A stretch of 23,790 nt of DNA. Source: Fimenecus sp045595185 (GTDB taxonomy: Bacteria; Bacillota; Clostridia; Oscillospirales; Acutalibacteraceae). Below the pieces are notes generated by a model. It was not told the origin of the DNA. It saw only the letters and a program-made list of their open reading frames with translations, and did not search any database. The stretch covers positions 1 through 23,790 of the forward strand of contig JAZNZX010000019.1 in assembly GCA_045595185.1 (NCBI GenBank). Direction: 5' to 3'. Within the stretch, counting starts at the first letter, position 1. The number at the start of each line of letters is the position of its first letter. The position numbers and the translations under genes were made by a program. Below, in pieces: positions 6,415-14,272 of this stretch.

Positions 6415-8342
6415 TTCTGTTCCTCCTCTTGTAGGTGAAGCTCTGTTCGTGCATAAAATTCGTTATTTATGAACAAATCACAAACATAGTATTCGGGAGC
6501 ATCAACCTTCAGCATTTCATAGAATGTTCCTCCGCCACCACCACCTGTCAACCAAAGTTCAGGACCCCAACCGGGTTCAACCGTCTTTACTGCTGAACTG
6601 TTACCCTCGCTTGTTGAATAGGATGAATCAAGACTGCCACCAACATATTCAATATCCTCAGGCTTTTCTTCACCTTGATAAACAGAGTTAACAGAAATAC
6701 CGATTCTGCTGATTAAGTCTCTTTCTTCCTGTGTTCCAAGATGAGTAAGCTTTGATTCGTGGTTATCGTATGCATCAGTGAATTCTGCATTCGGTACAGG
6801 TACTGTGTTAAAGTTCCAACTTGAACTGCCGAAAGAAGAAAAAACATCATCATTGATTGGAGTTTGGTTTTCAACCACATATATTGTCTGAAAAACCGTA
6901 TCAATTTTATAATTATCAACCGTGCTTGTGTAAAGTGTAACAGGGATTTCAGAACAACCGTAATGAATCCATTCTGTGTCAGTCAATGAATAGTTGAATT
7001 CACTTAATTCAGTTACAACCCAACGACTGTTTTCCTTGAAAACACGGATTTTCTGGTGTGCAAGATAATGCTTTCCTTCTACCCATTCATAACCGTCAGG
7101 CTCATTTACAAGTTTCATTACAAGAAGTCCTTCATAAACATCTTTTTTTGTTGTTTTAAGGTTGTATATGTAATAGTTGGAGCTTTCGGGTGAACCATCA
7201 AGACCTGAATCCCAATGACTGTTTTCAGTTTCAATAAGTTCAGCCTGCATATTTTCAGGTGCACACATCATTCGATAGCTTCTGCTATCTTTCATTACTG
7301 CCTTTGCGTAAGTGTCAAAAGCACCTGCAAGAGTTGTACAATGTGTGGTTTTTGCCGACGCAAATGACCAGTAATTGTTATTGTTTGGTTCAGGAATATT
7401 TATTGCCTGAACACCAACTACAAGAGAAGAACAGAGTGCAATAATAACACAAACTGAAACAAGAGTCATTCCAACAGGATATTTCTTGAATCGTGCTATT
7501 GCCTTAATTCGTTCACTGATGTTTTTGCCACCATTGTTTATACAAGTACTGCCAGGTGTTTTTGCAAATCGTTCATTTGACATTGAAAGAAGAATACGAC
7601 CGTAATCTCTGCGTTCTTCACCCTCAAGCTGTTCAAGCACAAACTGGTCACAACGGGATTCCATATCGTTGATTGCAAGATTAGCACAGTAGGCGATAAG
7701 AGGATTACACCAATGAATACAACGCAAAAAGCAAATTATAATACTCCATAGGGTATCTCTGTTTTTAAGGTGAAAAAGCTCGTGAAGAATTACTTTTTCA
7801 TCAGGTAATTCTTCAGGAATTACAAGCACAGGTCGGATTACACCGCATATAAATGCGCTTGGAAGACCTGAAACCATTACAACTCTACAAGGCTTGATTT
7901 TATACTTGTGTCCGATAGTATTAATTGTTGAAAGCGTATTGATATCAGGTGAAATACCCTTTATCAAAAATAACCTGAGCCTGATATAAGAAATGAAATA
8001 TTTAAGAAGGTTTGCAATTACACCTGCAACATAAACAGCAAAAATCCATTCGATTAATGTGCTTGGAAATTCCCTGATAACAGGAATAGGGAAAAGCACA
8101 CGGGTAAAGCTGTAATCCTTTAAAAGAAGCTTGAAAAACTCAATAACCGTCTGCCAATTAAAAAGAGTATATCTGCCGAATAATCCTGCAGGGAATAAGG
8201 TCATAATTCCAAGAATACTCCATACGGAAAAATGCCATTTAGGCGGTAGCTTGTCCTTTAAAAGTGATTTGATAATAAGTAGCAAAATGGCTACACCTGA
8301 AATTGAAAGTGTCTGTAAAAGAAATCCCCATATATCAAACAT
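6411..8342 (-). CDS. M56-family (BlaR1/MecR1-like) membrane metalloprotease with novel sensor domain
   Basis: The 643-aa protein has N-terminal membrane segments (about 7-26, 36-55, 94-118) and the zinc-protease motif HELFH at 187-191, where Glu188 is catalytic and His187/His191 bind zinc. A further membrane segment lies at about 293-315, and an extracellular region of roughly 325 residues follows. In BlaR1/MecR1 that region is a penicillin-binding sensor; here I see no recognisable PBP motifs, but a long region with a six-Gly run near its end. Members of the family signal by cleaving the BlaI-type repressor. The gene starts 3 bp after the blaI stop, with GGAGGTG before ATG 8342. The inducing ligand is unknown. 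Confidence 0.85.
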   Translation of the reverse strand: MFDIWGFLLQTLSISGVAILLLIIKSLLKDKLPPKWHFSVWSILGIMTLFPAGLFGRYTLFNWQTVIEFFKLLLKDYSFTRVLFPIPVIREFPSTLIEWIFAVYVAGVIANLLKYFISYIRLRLFLIKGISPDINTLSTINTIGHKYKIKPCRVVMVSGLPSAFICGVIRPVLVIPEELPDEKVILHELFHLKNRDTLWSIIICFLRCIHWCNPLIAYCANLAINDMESRCDQFVLEQLEGEERRDYGRILLSMSNERFAKTPGSTCINNGGKNISERIKAIARFKKYPVGMTLVSVCVIIALCSSLVVGVQAINIPEPNNNNYWSFASAKTTHCTTLAGAFDTYAKAVMKDSRSYRMMCAPENMQAELIETENSHWDSGLDGSPESSNYYIYNLKTTKKDVYEGLLVMKLVNEPDGYEWVEGKHYLAHQKIRVFKENSRWVVTELSEFNYSLTDTEWIHYGCSEIPVTLYTSTVDNYKIDTVFQTIYVVENQTPINDDVFSSFGSSSWNFNTVPVPNAEFTDAYDNHESKLTHLGTQEERDLISRIGISVNSVYQGEEKPEDIEYVGGSLDSSYSTSEGNSSAVKTVEPGWGPELWLTGGGGGGTFYEMLKVDAPEYYVCDLFINNEFYARTELHLQEEEQK

Positions 8343-8344
8343 AA

Positions 8345-8707
8345 CTACACCTCCATATTATCAAGAATCTGTCGTAAAGCGTCTATTTCCTCCTGTGAAA
8401 TGCGTTCTTCTTTTAAAAATGCTGCGATTAAATCTCCTGTTGAACCACTGTAAACACGATTTAAAAAGCTTTCGCGTTCTTTCTGTTGACAACTTTCACG
8501 GTCAATGGTAGCGTGATAAAGGTGAGGTGAAACATCCTTATCAATAGTCACTAAGCCTTTTGTCTCCATTCGTGTCAGGTATGTAAGAACGGTGTTTCTG
8601 TTCCATTTGGTCTGTGGATACAGCTTGTTTACGATTTCACCTAATTCAGCACCGTCGGTTTCCCAAAGTGCATTAAGCACAGTCCATTCTCTGTCTGATA
8701 AGTTCAT
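8345..8707 (-). CDS. blaI: BlaI/MecI-type winged-helix repressor
   Basis: The 120-aa protein opens with LSDREWTVLNALWETDGAEL and has the N-terminal winged helix and C-terminal dimerisation helices of the BlaI/MecI/CopY family. WNRNTVLTYLTRMETKGLV is the recognition-helix and wing region typical of this family. It presumably represses its own operon until the M56 partner cleaves it; a plausible cleavage region is the FLKEERIS stretch in the C-terminal helices. The start ATG 8707 has an ideal AGGAGG; a longer reading from TTG 8737 would put the ribosome site inside the gene. No beta-lactamase or PBP gene is nearby, so the symbol names the family and not proven beta-lactam resistance. Confidence 0.9.
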   Translation of the reverse strand: MNLSDREWTVLNALWETDGAELGEIVNKLYPQTKWNRNTVLTYLTRMETKGLVTIDKDVSPHLYHATIDRESCQQKERESFLNRVYSGSTGDLIAAFLKEERISQEEIDALRQILDNMEV

Positions 8708-8718
8708 AATAATACCTC

Positions 8719-8730
8719 CTACACTTGTAG
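8719..8730 (-). promoter_or_regulatory. BlaI-type operator 2, over the ribosome-binding site
   Basis: CTACACTTGTAG is a dyad with arms CTACA and TGTAG around a 2-bp centre, matching the TACA-NN-TGTA core bound by BlaI/MecI proteins. It touches the AGGAGG of blaI. Confidence 0.8.
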
Positions 8731-8741
8731 TATCCAATTAC

Positions 8742-8770
8742 ATACTACACCTGTAGGAGGTTTTTGTCAA
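8742..8770 (-). promoter_or_regulatory. Promoter of the blaI-M56 operon
   Basis: On the minus strand TTGACA (8765-8770) and TAGTAT (8742-8747) are 17 bp apart. The -10 box overlaps operator 1, so bound repressor would block RNA polymerase. Confidence 0.8.
8745..8756 (-). promoter_or_regulatory. BlaI-type operator 1, over the -10 region
   Basis: CTACACCTGTAG has the same CTACA/TGTAG arms as operator 2. The two centres are 26 bp apart, about two and a half helical turns, which would allow two dimers side by side. Confidence 0.8.
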
Positions 8771-8799
8771 GTATAATTTCAAAATATTTCACTTGGAGG

Positions 8800-8981
8800 T
8801 AAACCGGAAGTTTGTCGAAATAACTCGTTTGATAAGTGTAGGGCGGGGGCTTGCTACCACCGAAAAGTGTTCGGTCACCCTGAACGCAATGAAGGGTCTT
8901 GTTGTTGATGATATGAGATTCTTCGCTTACGCTCAGAATGACTTACCAAATTGGTTATTCATCCCGACAAATTATAATTTA
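8800..8981 (-). repeat. Divergent 182-bp MITE-like element, inverted copy
   Basis: Read on the minus strand it starts TAAATTATAATTTGTCGGGA and passes through GTCATTCTGAGCGTAAGCGA. It then leaves the usual interior for another module containing ACCCTTCATTGCGTTCAGGG and CCCCCGCCCTACA, and ends near ACAAACTTCCGGTTTA. The ends are those of the element family, while the interior is mixed. It lies between the blaI promoter and the terminator of the next operon and fills most of that gene-free interval. Confidence 0.75.
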
Positions 8982-8984
8982 CAC

Positions 8985-9016
8985 AAATAAAAATGGTGAG
9001 AGTTTATTCCCACCAT
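8985..9016 (-). terminator. Intrinsic terminator of the phosphodiesterase/GH43-like operon
   Basis: The stem ATGGTGAGA / TCCCACCAT (8993-9001 and 9008-9016) is followed on the minus strand by TTTTTATTTG, directly after the stop of the minus-strand gene. Confidence 0.8.
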
Positions 9017-9021
9017 AAATA

Positions 9022-9978
9022 TTATATTTCTGCTTCGTAAATGCCGATACATTCTCTGCCCGTAAGGTTGTTTGATGCATTTCTCGCATTGAAGTAAAGT
9101 CTTAATTTACCCTTATAATATGTAAGGCAACAGGCATAAACATACTGTGCCATCCAATTGCTATCCCCTTGAATTTGTGGTACAAGGAAAGGCTTTACAA
9201 ATTGGAATTTTATACCGTCATCAGATTTTAAAAGCATAATTGCCGAATGACTTATACCGTTTTCTTCAAAAAGACCATTTTGGAGTCCGATGTAACAATC
9301 TTTAAGCTTATATACCTTTAAACATCCTGAACAAAGGTTGAGATACTTAATATTTTTATCAGGACTGATTATAGGCTTTTCTTGTGAAATGTAACCTTTT
9401 GTGATGTGTTCGCTTTCTGCAAAGCTTATATGAGTCGGCTCGCAAAAGCCACAATCCTTAATAAATGTCTGTCCACAGGAATAGTACATTCTGTATTTGT
9501 TATCCACATTCAGAAGAAAGGGATTTGAAATTGCAAGTCCGTATTCACATTCTTCATAATCGCGTGTTTTACCGATTACAAGGTAAGGTTTCGACCAATT
9601 CTTCAAATCTGTTGACTCTGCACAGTAAATTTCAGATTTCCATTTAGCACCGACAAGGCTTAAAAGATTAAAAATCACAGGTCGTGTTCTTTCGTAAAAA
9701 AGATAATATTTACCGTCAATGTAGTTTATATTTGGTCGCATGGCGCGATTGACAATCTTTGCCTTTTTCTTAAAGTCTGTTCCGATTTCACTTTCATAGT
9801 GGTAAACACCGAAAAATGTATGACAGAATAAATGCCATTTTCTATCATGAGAAACATCAGGTGTCATAACGCTCGGGTCAGCAACTACAAAGCTGTTTAA
9901 AGGATTTTTAATTATGGGATTACCCTTAAAAAGCTTGAATTGAGCATTATTGAATTGTTCAAAAGTAAGATTTTTCAT
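9022..9978 (-). CDS. GH43-like five-bladed beta-propeller protein
   Basis: The 318-aa protein has the repeated blade pattern of the GH32/43/62/68/130 superfamily, with units such as VVADPSVMTP, INYIDGKYYLFYER, LLNVDNKYRMYYSCG and YKGKLRLYFNARNAS. Asp34 in ADPSV is placed like the catalytic base of GH43-type enzymes, and ECEYGLAISNPF may hold another active-site acid. There is no signal peptide. I cannot assign a family or substrate with confidence; a non-catalytic sugar-binding role is possible. It starts 3 bp after the stop of the upstream phosphatase-superfamily gene, with AAGGAA formed by the end of that gene, so the two are coupled. Confidence 0.65.
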   Translation of the reverse strand: MKNLTFEQFNNAQFKLFKGNPIIKNPLNSFVVADPSVMTPDVSHDRKWHLFCHTFFGVYHYESEIGTDFKKKAKIVNRAMRPNINYIDGKYYLFYERTRPVIFNLLSLVGAKWKSEIYCAESTDLKNWSKPYLVIGKTRDYEECEYGLAISNPFLLNVDNKYRMYYSCGQTFIKDCGFCEPTHISFAESEHITKGYISQEKPIISPDKNIKYLNLCSGCLKVYKLKDCYIGLQNGLFEENGISHSAIMLLKSDDGIKFQFVKPFLVPQIQGDSNWMAQYVYACCLTYYKGKLRLYFNARNASNNLTGRECIGIYEAEI

Positions 9979-9981
9979 CTT

Positions 9982-10941
9982 TTAAATTTCCTTGTTCATA
10001 ACAATGAATGTCATTCTTTCCTGAATACTGTCACCACCGTGATTAGTTCTTATTCCACCGTGGTCAGATGTAATGATAATAAGCCAATCTTCAGTTTCAT
10101 ATGTTTCTCTATTTTCGATTGCCTTAATAGTATCAAGACCGTAATTATCCATATCAATAAACGCTTGTCTGTATTTTGGGTTATTGTATGTAAAACCTGA
10201 ATTATGACCTGCTGAATCAGTATGCTCATAAATTACAAACATAAAATCAGCACAATCTTTTTTGCCGATTTCATTTAATGTGAAATCAAGAGATGCTTTA
10301 TCGTCGTCACATCTGTTAAAAATAACATTAAGATTGTTTTCTTCACAGTATGCTTTTTCTTCCAAATATGTTGCGTTCTCCCTGTCGAAATGACCTTTCC
10401 ATTTTGTAATGAACATTGAGCTGTCAATAGTTTCGTCTTCTACCAAAGAGGTGAGGAGAGTCTTATATTCCATTGACTTTGTAATGTCATTTGCAGTAAT
10501 ACCGTGCTTGTCAGCCCATACACCTGTAAGGATTGAGCACCAACCCGGTGCAGTTGAAGTGTCCTGTGTGTTTTTTTCAGGGTAATTCACGCCACCACAG
10601 TATGCGTAATTAACGGAAGCACCCTTATCCATCATATACTTAATGCCGCCTTCGGCAAGTTTAAGCACATCAACACGACAACCGTCATAGCCGATGATAA
10701 TTGCTTTCTTTTCTGTTTTGCCTTCAGGAAGTTCGCCTTCAAAATGGTTTTTAATTATATTGTAAAGTTCTGTCTGTGGAATTGCAGTTTCAATAGTGTT
10801 ACCATTCACGCTAAGGTTTGCTCCATTTATGTAGGCATCCTCAGTATCTTTAGGGTCAATCATAAATCTTACAAAGGGAAATGCAACAGCACCTGCCACA
10901 AGTACAACTGCCAAAGCAATAATCAAAATTTTCTTTTTCAT
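9982..10941 (-). CDS. Membrane-anchored alkaline phosphatase superfamily enzyme (type I phosphodiesterase-like)
   Basis: The 319-aa protein has an N-terminal signal anchor (residues 4-23) and then a catalytic domain outside the cell. The two-metal active site is visible: Asp86 in IIGYDGCR, the likely nucleophile Thr130 in TSTAPGW, Asp242 and His246 in HTDSAGH, Asp293 and His294 in TSDHGG, and His301 in NHGG. These match the metal ligands of nucleotide pyrophosphatase/phosphodiesterase and related phosphoglycerol-transferase-like enzymes. The natural substrate, whether nucleotide, lipid or glycan phosphoester, is not evident. GAAGGAGTTGAT precedes ATG 10941. It is co-transcribed with the GH43-like gene, which suggests surface-glycan processing; that is inference. 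Confidence 0.82.
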   Translation of the reverse strand: MKKKILIIALAVVLVAGAVAFPFVRFMIDPKDTEDAYINGANLSVNGNTIETAIPQTELYNIIKNHFEGELPEGKTEKKAIIIGYDGCRVDVLKLAEGGIKYMMDKGASVNYAYCGGVNYPEKNTQDTSTAPGWCSILTGVWADKHGITANDITKSMEYKTLLTSLVEDETIDSSMFITKWKGHFDRENATYLEEKAYCEENNLNVIFNRCDDDKASLDFTLNEIGKKDCADFMFVIYEHTDSAGHNSGFTYNNPKYRQAFIDMDNYGLDTIKAIENRETYETEDWLIIITSDHGGIRTNHGGDSIQERMTFIVMNKEI

Positions 10942-11031
10942 AATATCAACTCCTTCTCATATCACCATTTTATCATTAAAAAAGTTATATTACAATAGTA
11001 TATCAGGAGTGAATTTATAAATACTTCCATA

Positions 11032-11100
11032 GTGAGTAATTTGAATGATGAAGAAATAACTGCACTTTCGCATAAGAGTTCAAGACAAAACAGGATATAA
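11032..11100 (+). pseudogene. Possible short gene remnant
   Basis: A GTG-started reading frame of 22 codons translates to MSNLNDEEITALSHKSSRQN plus two residues before the stop. The amino-acid pattern (LNDEEITAL) resembles the N-terminus of a real protein more than random intergenic translation, but there is no clear ribosome site and no continuation in another frame that I can recognise. It may be the stump of a deleted gene. The rest of the interval between 10942 and 11126 shows nothing I can name. Confidence 0.2.
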
Positions 11101-11126
11101 TCTTTTTCCGTTTGCCTCACAAAACA

Positions 11127-11156
11127 GAAAAAACAGGGAAATCAATTTTCCCTGTT
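11127..11156 (-). terminator. Intrinsic terminator of the ABC exporter/flippase operon
   Basis: AACAGGGAAAT pairs with TTTTCCCTGTT (11132-11156), with an A-run on the left that gives a six-T tail on the minus strand, 5 bp from the stop codon. Confidence 0.85.
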
Positions 11157-11160
11157 AAAT

Positions 11161-12354
11161 TTATTCTTTATTTTTCTTTTCGTAAAATGTAAATCCGATG
11201 GCAACTAAAAGCTTAATTGCATTTGCAACAAGAGTAATAAATGCAAGTCCCCATACCTGATATTTGTCGACAAAATAATAGGATGCAGCAATATAGGAAA
11301 CGCCCCAGACACTTTCAATTACAGTATGTATTGCAGTCTTTCCCTGAGTCAGCAGAATAGACATAAACATTGTGGAAATAAAGCCCACAATAAGTCCAAG
11401 GTTGACTATAAAGTTATAGGGCATAACTGCCGAATACAAATCAGGATATAAAATTTTCACAAAAATCGGTGTACCTATAACACAAGCACCGTAGAAAAAT
11501 CCACCGCAAAGAAGTGTAATGGCAGTAAATTTTACCAATTGTTTTTTTGTAAGGACAGAATCCTTTACGGTAAGATAGGTGAGTATAAGTGAGTTAATAG
11601 GCTGTACCAGCATCTGAATTGTTTTTGCAATAAGTGATACAACATGATATTGAGTAACAACAGCAGGACTCATAGCCTGTTTAAGAACAACTTTGTCAAA
11701 CTGATTTACACAATCACGCACAATTGTTGAAAACAGCACCATTGCGATTGTCTTGTTGATTTTTGACCTGTTGCCTGTTTTACCGTCATTACGGAAAACA
11801 GTACCCTTGACAGATACATATATAAGTGCCATAACCTCGCCACAAAGGAAGATTAAAAGCCATATATCAGTAAGCATATATAAGCCTAAACCAATCAGAT
11901 AGCCTACACAGATAATGCAGAAATAAAGAAAATATTCTTTAAATTTAAGGTTAAGCCTGAATTCAACTGCACCATAAAGTCGAAGCATATAGATTATTGA
12001 AAATGCACCGTAACAAACAGCAAATATAGGATTACTGTTTTCAGCAAAACCTAAAAATCCGCAGATTAAAGCAGAAAGTGCTGAAAAAACAGTAATCAGC
12101 GGTACAAAGTCAAAATTAGATATGTCACAGACCTTTCGCATCATAAGTCGTACATTTAAAAGAGATGTACCGAGTGCCTGTGGCACAATATAAATAATCC
12201 CTATGAAATAAAGAATATTACCCGTAACATCTTCACCGTGAAAGTGAGTAATCAGGGGATATATAATTATTTGTAATACAAAGTTTAAAACAACGGTTGC
12301 CATTATGGTGTATATAAGGTCACCGGCAAGTTTTATTGATTTACGATTTTCCAT
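11161..12354 (-). CDS. Polysaccharide flippase-like (MOP superfamily) membrane protein
   Basis: The 397-aa protein is hydrophobic throughout with about 12 predicted membrane segments, and has the two-half layout of Wzx-type lipid-linked oligosaccharide flippases. Features such as MATVVLNFVLQIIIYPLITH near the start and RDCVNQFDKVVLKQAMSPAVV at the middle fit this family (Polysacc_synt). It is somewhat shorter than typical members (about 420-480 aa). Its role would be to move a lipid-linked glycan across the membrane. It starts 20 bp after the ABC exporter stop, with GAGG before ATG 12354. No glycosyltransferases are adjacent, so the glycan is unknown. Confidence 0.72.
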   Translation of the reverse strand: MENRKSIKLAGDLIYTIMATVVLNFVLQIIIYPLITHFHGEDVTGNILYFIGIIYIVPQALGTSLLNVRLMMRKVCDISNFDFVPLITVFSALSALICGFLGFAENSNPIFAVCYGAFSIIYMLRLYGAVEFRLNLKFKEYFLYFCIICVGYLIGLGLYMLTDIWLLIFLCGEVMALIYVSVKGTVFRNDGKTGNRSKINKTIAMVLFSTIVRDCVNQFDKVVLKQAMSPAVVTQYHVVSLIAKTIQMLVQPINSLILTYLTVKDSVLTKKQLVKFTAITLLCGGFFYGACVIGTPIFVKILYPDLYSAVMPYNFIVNLGLIVGFISTMFMSILLTQGKTAIHTVIESVWGVSYIAASYYFVDKYQVWGLAFITLVANAIKLLVAIGFTFYEKKNKE

Positions 12355-12374
12355 TATATTACCTCAAAAAATTT

Positions 12375-14120
12375 TTATTTGTTATCCTTTAATTCTGCTT
12401 TTCCGTCAGCACCAATTTCCAATATTTTGTCACAGTAACGAAGCATTGAGCTTCTGTGAGTGATAATAAAACAGGTTTTGTCCTTTTCATTTGAAATTCT
12501 TTGGAAGATTTTCGCCTCAGTCTTTTCGTCAAGAGCAGAGGTTGCCTCGTCAAGAATAAGAACAGGAGTTTTGCGAAGTAACGCCCTTGCAATTGATACT
12601 CGTTGCGCCTGACCTTCCGAAAGACCGCCTGCACCTTCTGAAAGAACAGTATCAAGTCCGTCGGCAGTTTTTCTTAAAAATTCTGCAGCATCTGCTTTTT
12701 CGAGAACTTCCCACATTTCTTCATCAGTAGCATCGGGACAGCCTGCAAGAAGATTTGAACGCACAGTTCCCGACATAAGAGTATTACCTTGGGGAACATA
12801 GGAGATAAATCGTCTTGAATTTGGTGAAACAGCTTCTCCGACACCATTTTCGTCGATATATTCGAGTTTACCGTCTGTGGGTTTTAAAAGGGATAATAAA
12901 AGTCGTATAAGTGTTGTTTTACCTGCACCTGACGAGCCTACAATACCAACCCTGCAATCGGCGGGAATCCGGAATGAAAGATTGTCAAGGACAACCTTTT
13001 CATCGTCATCATAAGAGAATCTGACATTTTCGGCACGAAGACCAATTTTTTCAGGCATCTTGTTGTTACCTGAATATTCTTCAGATTCAAGCTCAGTAAT
13101 CTCGCGAACTCGTTTTGCACTTACAATAAGTGAATACATCTGCGGAACAACGTGACCCAAGGAACGAACAGAGCCCTGAAGCTGTGATACGAGAGATAAG
13201 AAAAGAGTCATTGTACCGTATGTATAGGTGGTAATTTCCATTGAAAAAGGGTCAATATAGGTGGCGGTTGATGTAAGTCTGTACGCACACCAGGAAAAAG
13301 TCACAACATAACCTACACTGTATATAAGGTGAAGAAATGCACTCATAATACTGCCAAGCATTGTGGATTTCATAACAAGATTTAGTCGCTTGTCGCGTAT
13401 TTCCTGAAATCTTTTATTATTGTTGCTTTCAAGCTGAAAGGTTTTTACAACACCGATATTCGCAAAGGATTCCTGCATAAATGAATAGTACTCCGACTGA
13501 CTTTCGCGAAGTTTAGTCTGATAATAGCTGAACTTTTTACGAAGAAACAGCGATGCAAAAACACCGAGAGGGCCGACCACAAGGCCGATTGCAGCCAATA
13601 CAGGGTCATAAGCCAAAAGAATAACAAGCACAATAACAAGCTGACAGCCTGTAACAATAATACTTGGCAAAAGGCTGATAATTGTTCTTGAAATTGTGTC
13701 AATGTCACCTGAAAGTCGTGCAAGCATATCAGCACTGTGGTATTTTGTAACCTTGCTCCATACGCTTCTTTGAATTTTGTCATACATTTTTGCACGGATA
13801 CCGAAAGCAAACTTTTCGTTCACATATCCCGAAAACATACCTGATGCAGAGGATATAACTATTGATGCTACTGTGGTAAGGAGCATTATGACAATATATC
13901 GGAAGAATAGGGATGTGCTGAAATTTGTAGCAGCATCAACAACATAGCGACCTGCAACAGCACTTGCAAGGGAAATAAGCATTGTAGTCATGTTTATCAA
14001 GAGAAAACCTACAACATAACGCTTAAAATCTTTGCCGATATTAAAAATCCATTTGAATAAGGTTTTACTGTCTTCCCAACTTTTCAGTTCACGGAAGAAC
14101 TTTTTTATTTTAGAAATCAT
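12375..14120 (-). CDS. ABC exporter, fused membrane and ATPase domains
   Basis: The 581-aa protein is a half-transporter. The membrane domain with about six helices covers residues 30-320, and the ATPase domain follows. Walker A is GSSGAGKTT (395-403), the signature is LSEGQ (500-504), Walker B is LILDE (521-525) and the H-loop is His555 in ITHRS. The length and order match type-IV/B-family exporters (MsbA/LmrA-like), which work as homodimers or with a partner half. No second half-transporter is adjacent, so a homodimer is likely. AAGGAAAG precedes ATG 14120. Being first in an operon with a flippase-like gene, it may export a lipid, glycan or peptide; the cargo is unknown. Confidence 0.9.
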   Translation of the reverse strand: MISKIKKFFRELKSWEDSKTLFKWIFNIGKDFKRYVVGFLLINMTTMLISLASAVAGRYVVDAATNFSTSLFFRYIVIMLLTTVASIVISSASGMFSGYVNEKFAFGIRAKMYDKIQRSVWSKVTKYHSADMLARLSGDIDTISRTIISLLPSIIVTGCQLVIVLVILLAYDPVLAAIGLVVGPLGVFASLFLRKKFSYYQTKLRESQSEYYSFMQESFANIGVVKTFQLESNNNKRFQEIRDKRLNLVMKSTMLGSIMSAFLHLIYSVGYVVTFSWCAYRLTSTATYIDPFSMEITTYTYGTMTLFLSLVSQLQGSVRSLGHVVPQMYSLIVSAKRVREITELESEEYSGNNKMPEKIGLRAENVRFSYDDDEKVVLDNLSFRIPADCRVGIVGSSGAGKTTLIRLLLSLLKPTDGKLEYIDENGVGEAVSPNSRRFISYVPQGNTLMSGTVRSNLLAGCPDATDEEMWEVLEKADAAEFLRKTADGLDTVLSEGAGGLSEGQAQRVSIARALLRKTPVLILDEATSALDEKTEAKIFQRISNEKDKTCFIITHRSSMLRYCDKILEIGADGKAELKDNK

Positions 14121-14163
14121 ATTTTTATTCTTTCCTTATGTGGTTTTTATTCACTAACTACTC

Positions 14164-14192
14164 ATTATAAAACAATTTCGGAATTATTTCAA
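14164..14192 (-). promoter_or_regulatory. Promoter of the ABC exporter operon
   Basis: On the minus strand TTGAAA (14187-14192) and TATAAT (14164-14169) are separated by 17 bp. It faces away from the GH36 promoter 22 bp to its right. Confidence 0.8.
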
Positions 14193-14213
14193 CAAATAAT
14201 ATTGATTTTGTAA

Positions 14214-14242
14214 TTGAAAGTCAGCAATAATACTGATATAAT
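14214..14242 (+). promoter_or_regulatory. Promoter of the GH36 gene
   Basis: TTGAAA (14214-14219) and TATAAT (14237-14242) are separated by 17 bp and lie 30 bp before the start codon. Both boxes are identical to those of the divergent ABC exporter promoter. Confidence 0.8.
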
Positions 14243-14272
14243 TTTCTTATACTTTATCGATAGGAGATAATT

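Noticed and set aside
6411..8737. Classical beta-lactam resistance locus (blaR1-blaI)
   Set aside because: No beta-lactamase or PBP gene is present and the sensor region lacks recognisable PBP motifs; only the regulatory family is supported.
8793..8990. Plus-strand open frame of 65 codons
   Set aside because: It lies wholly within the divergent repeat element, with no homology-like features; the repeat explains it.
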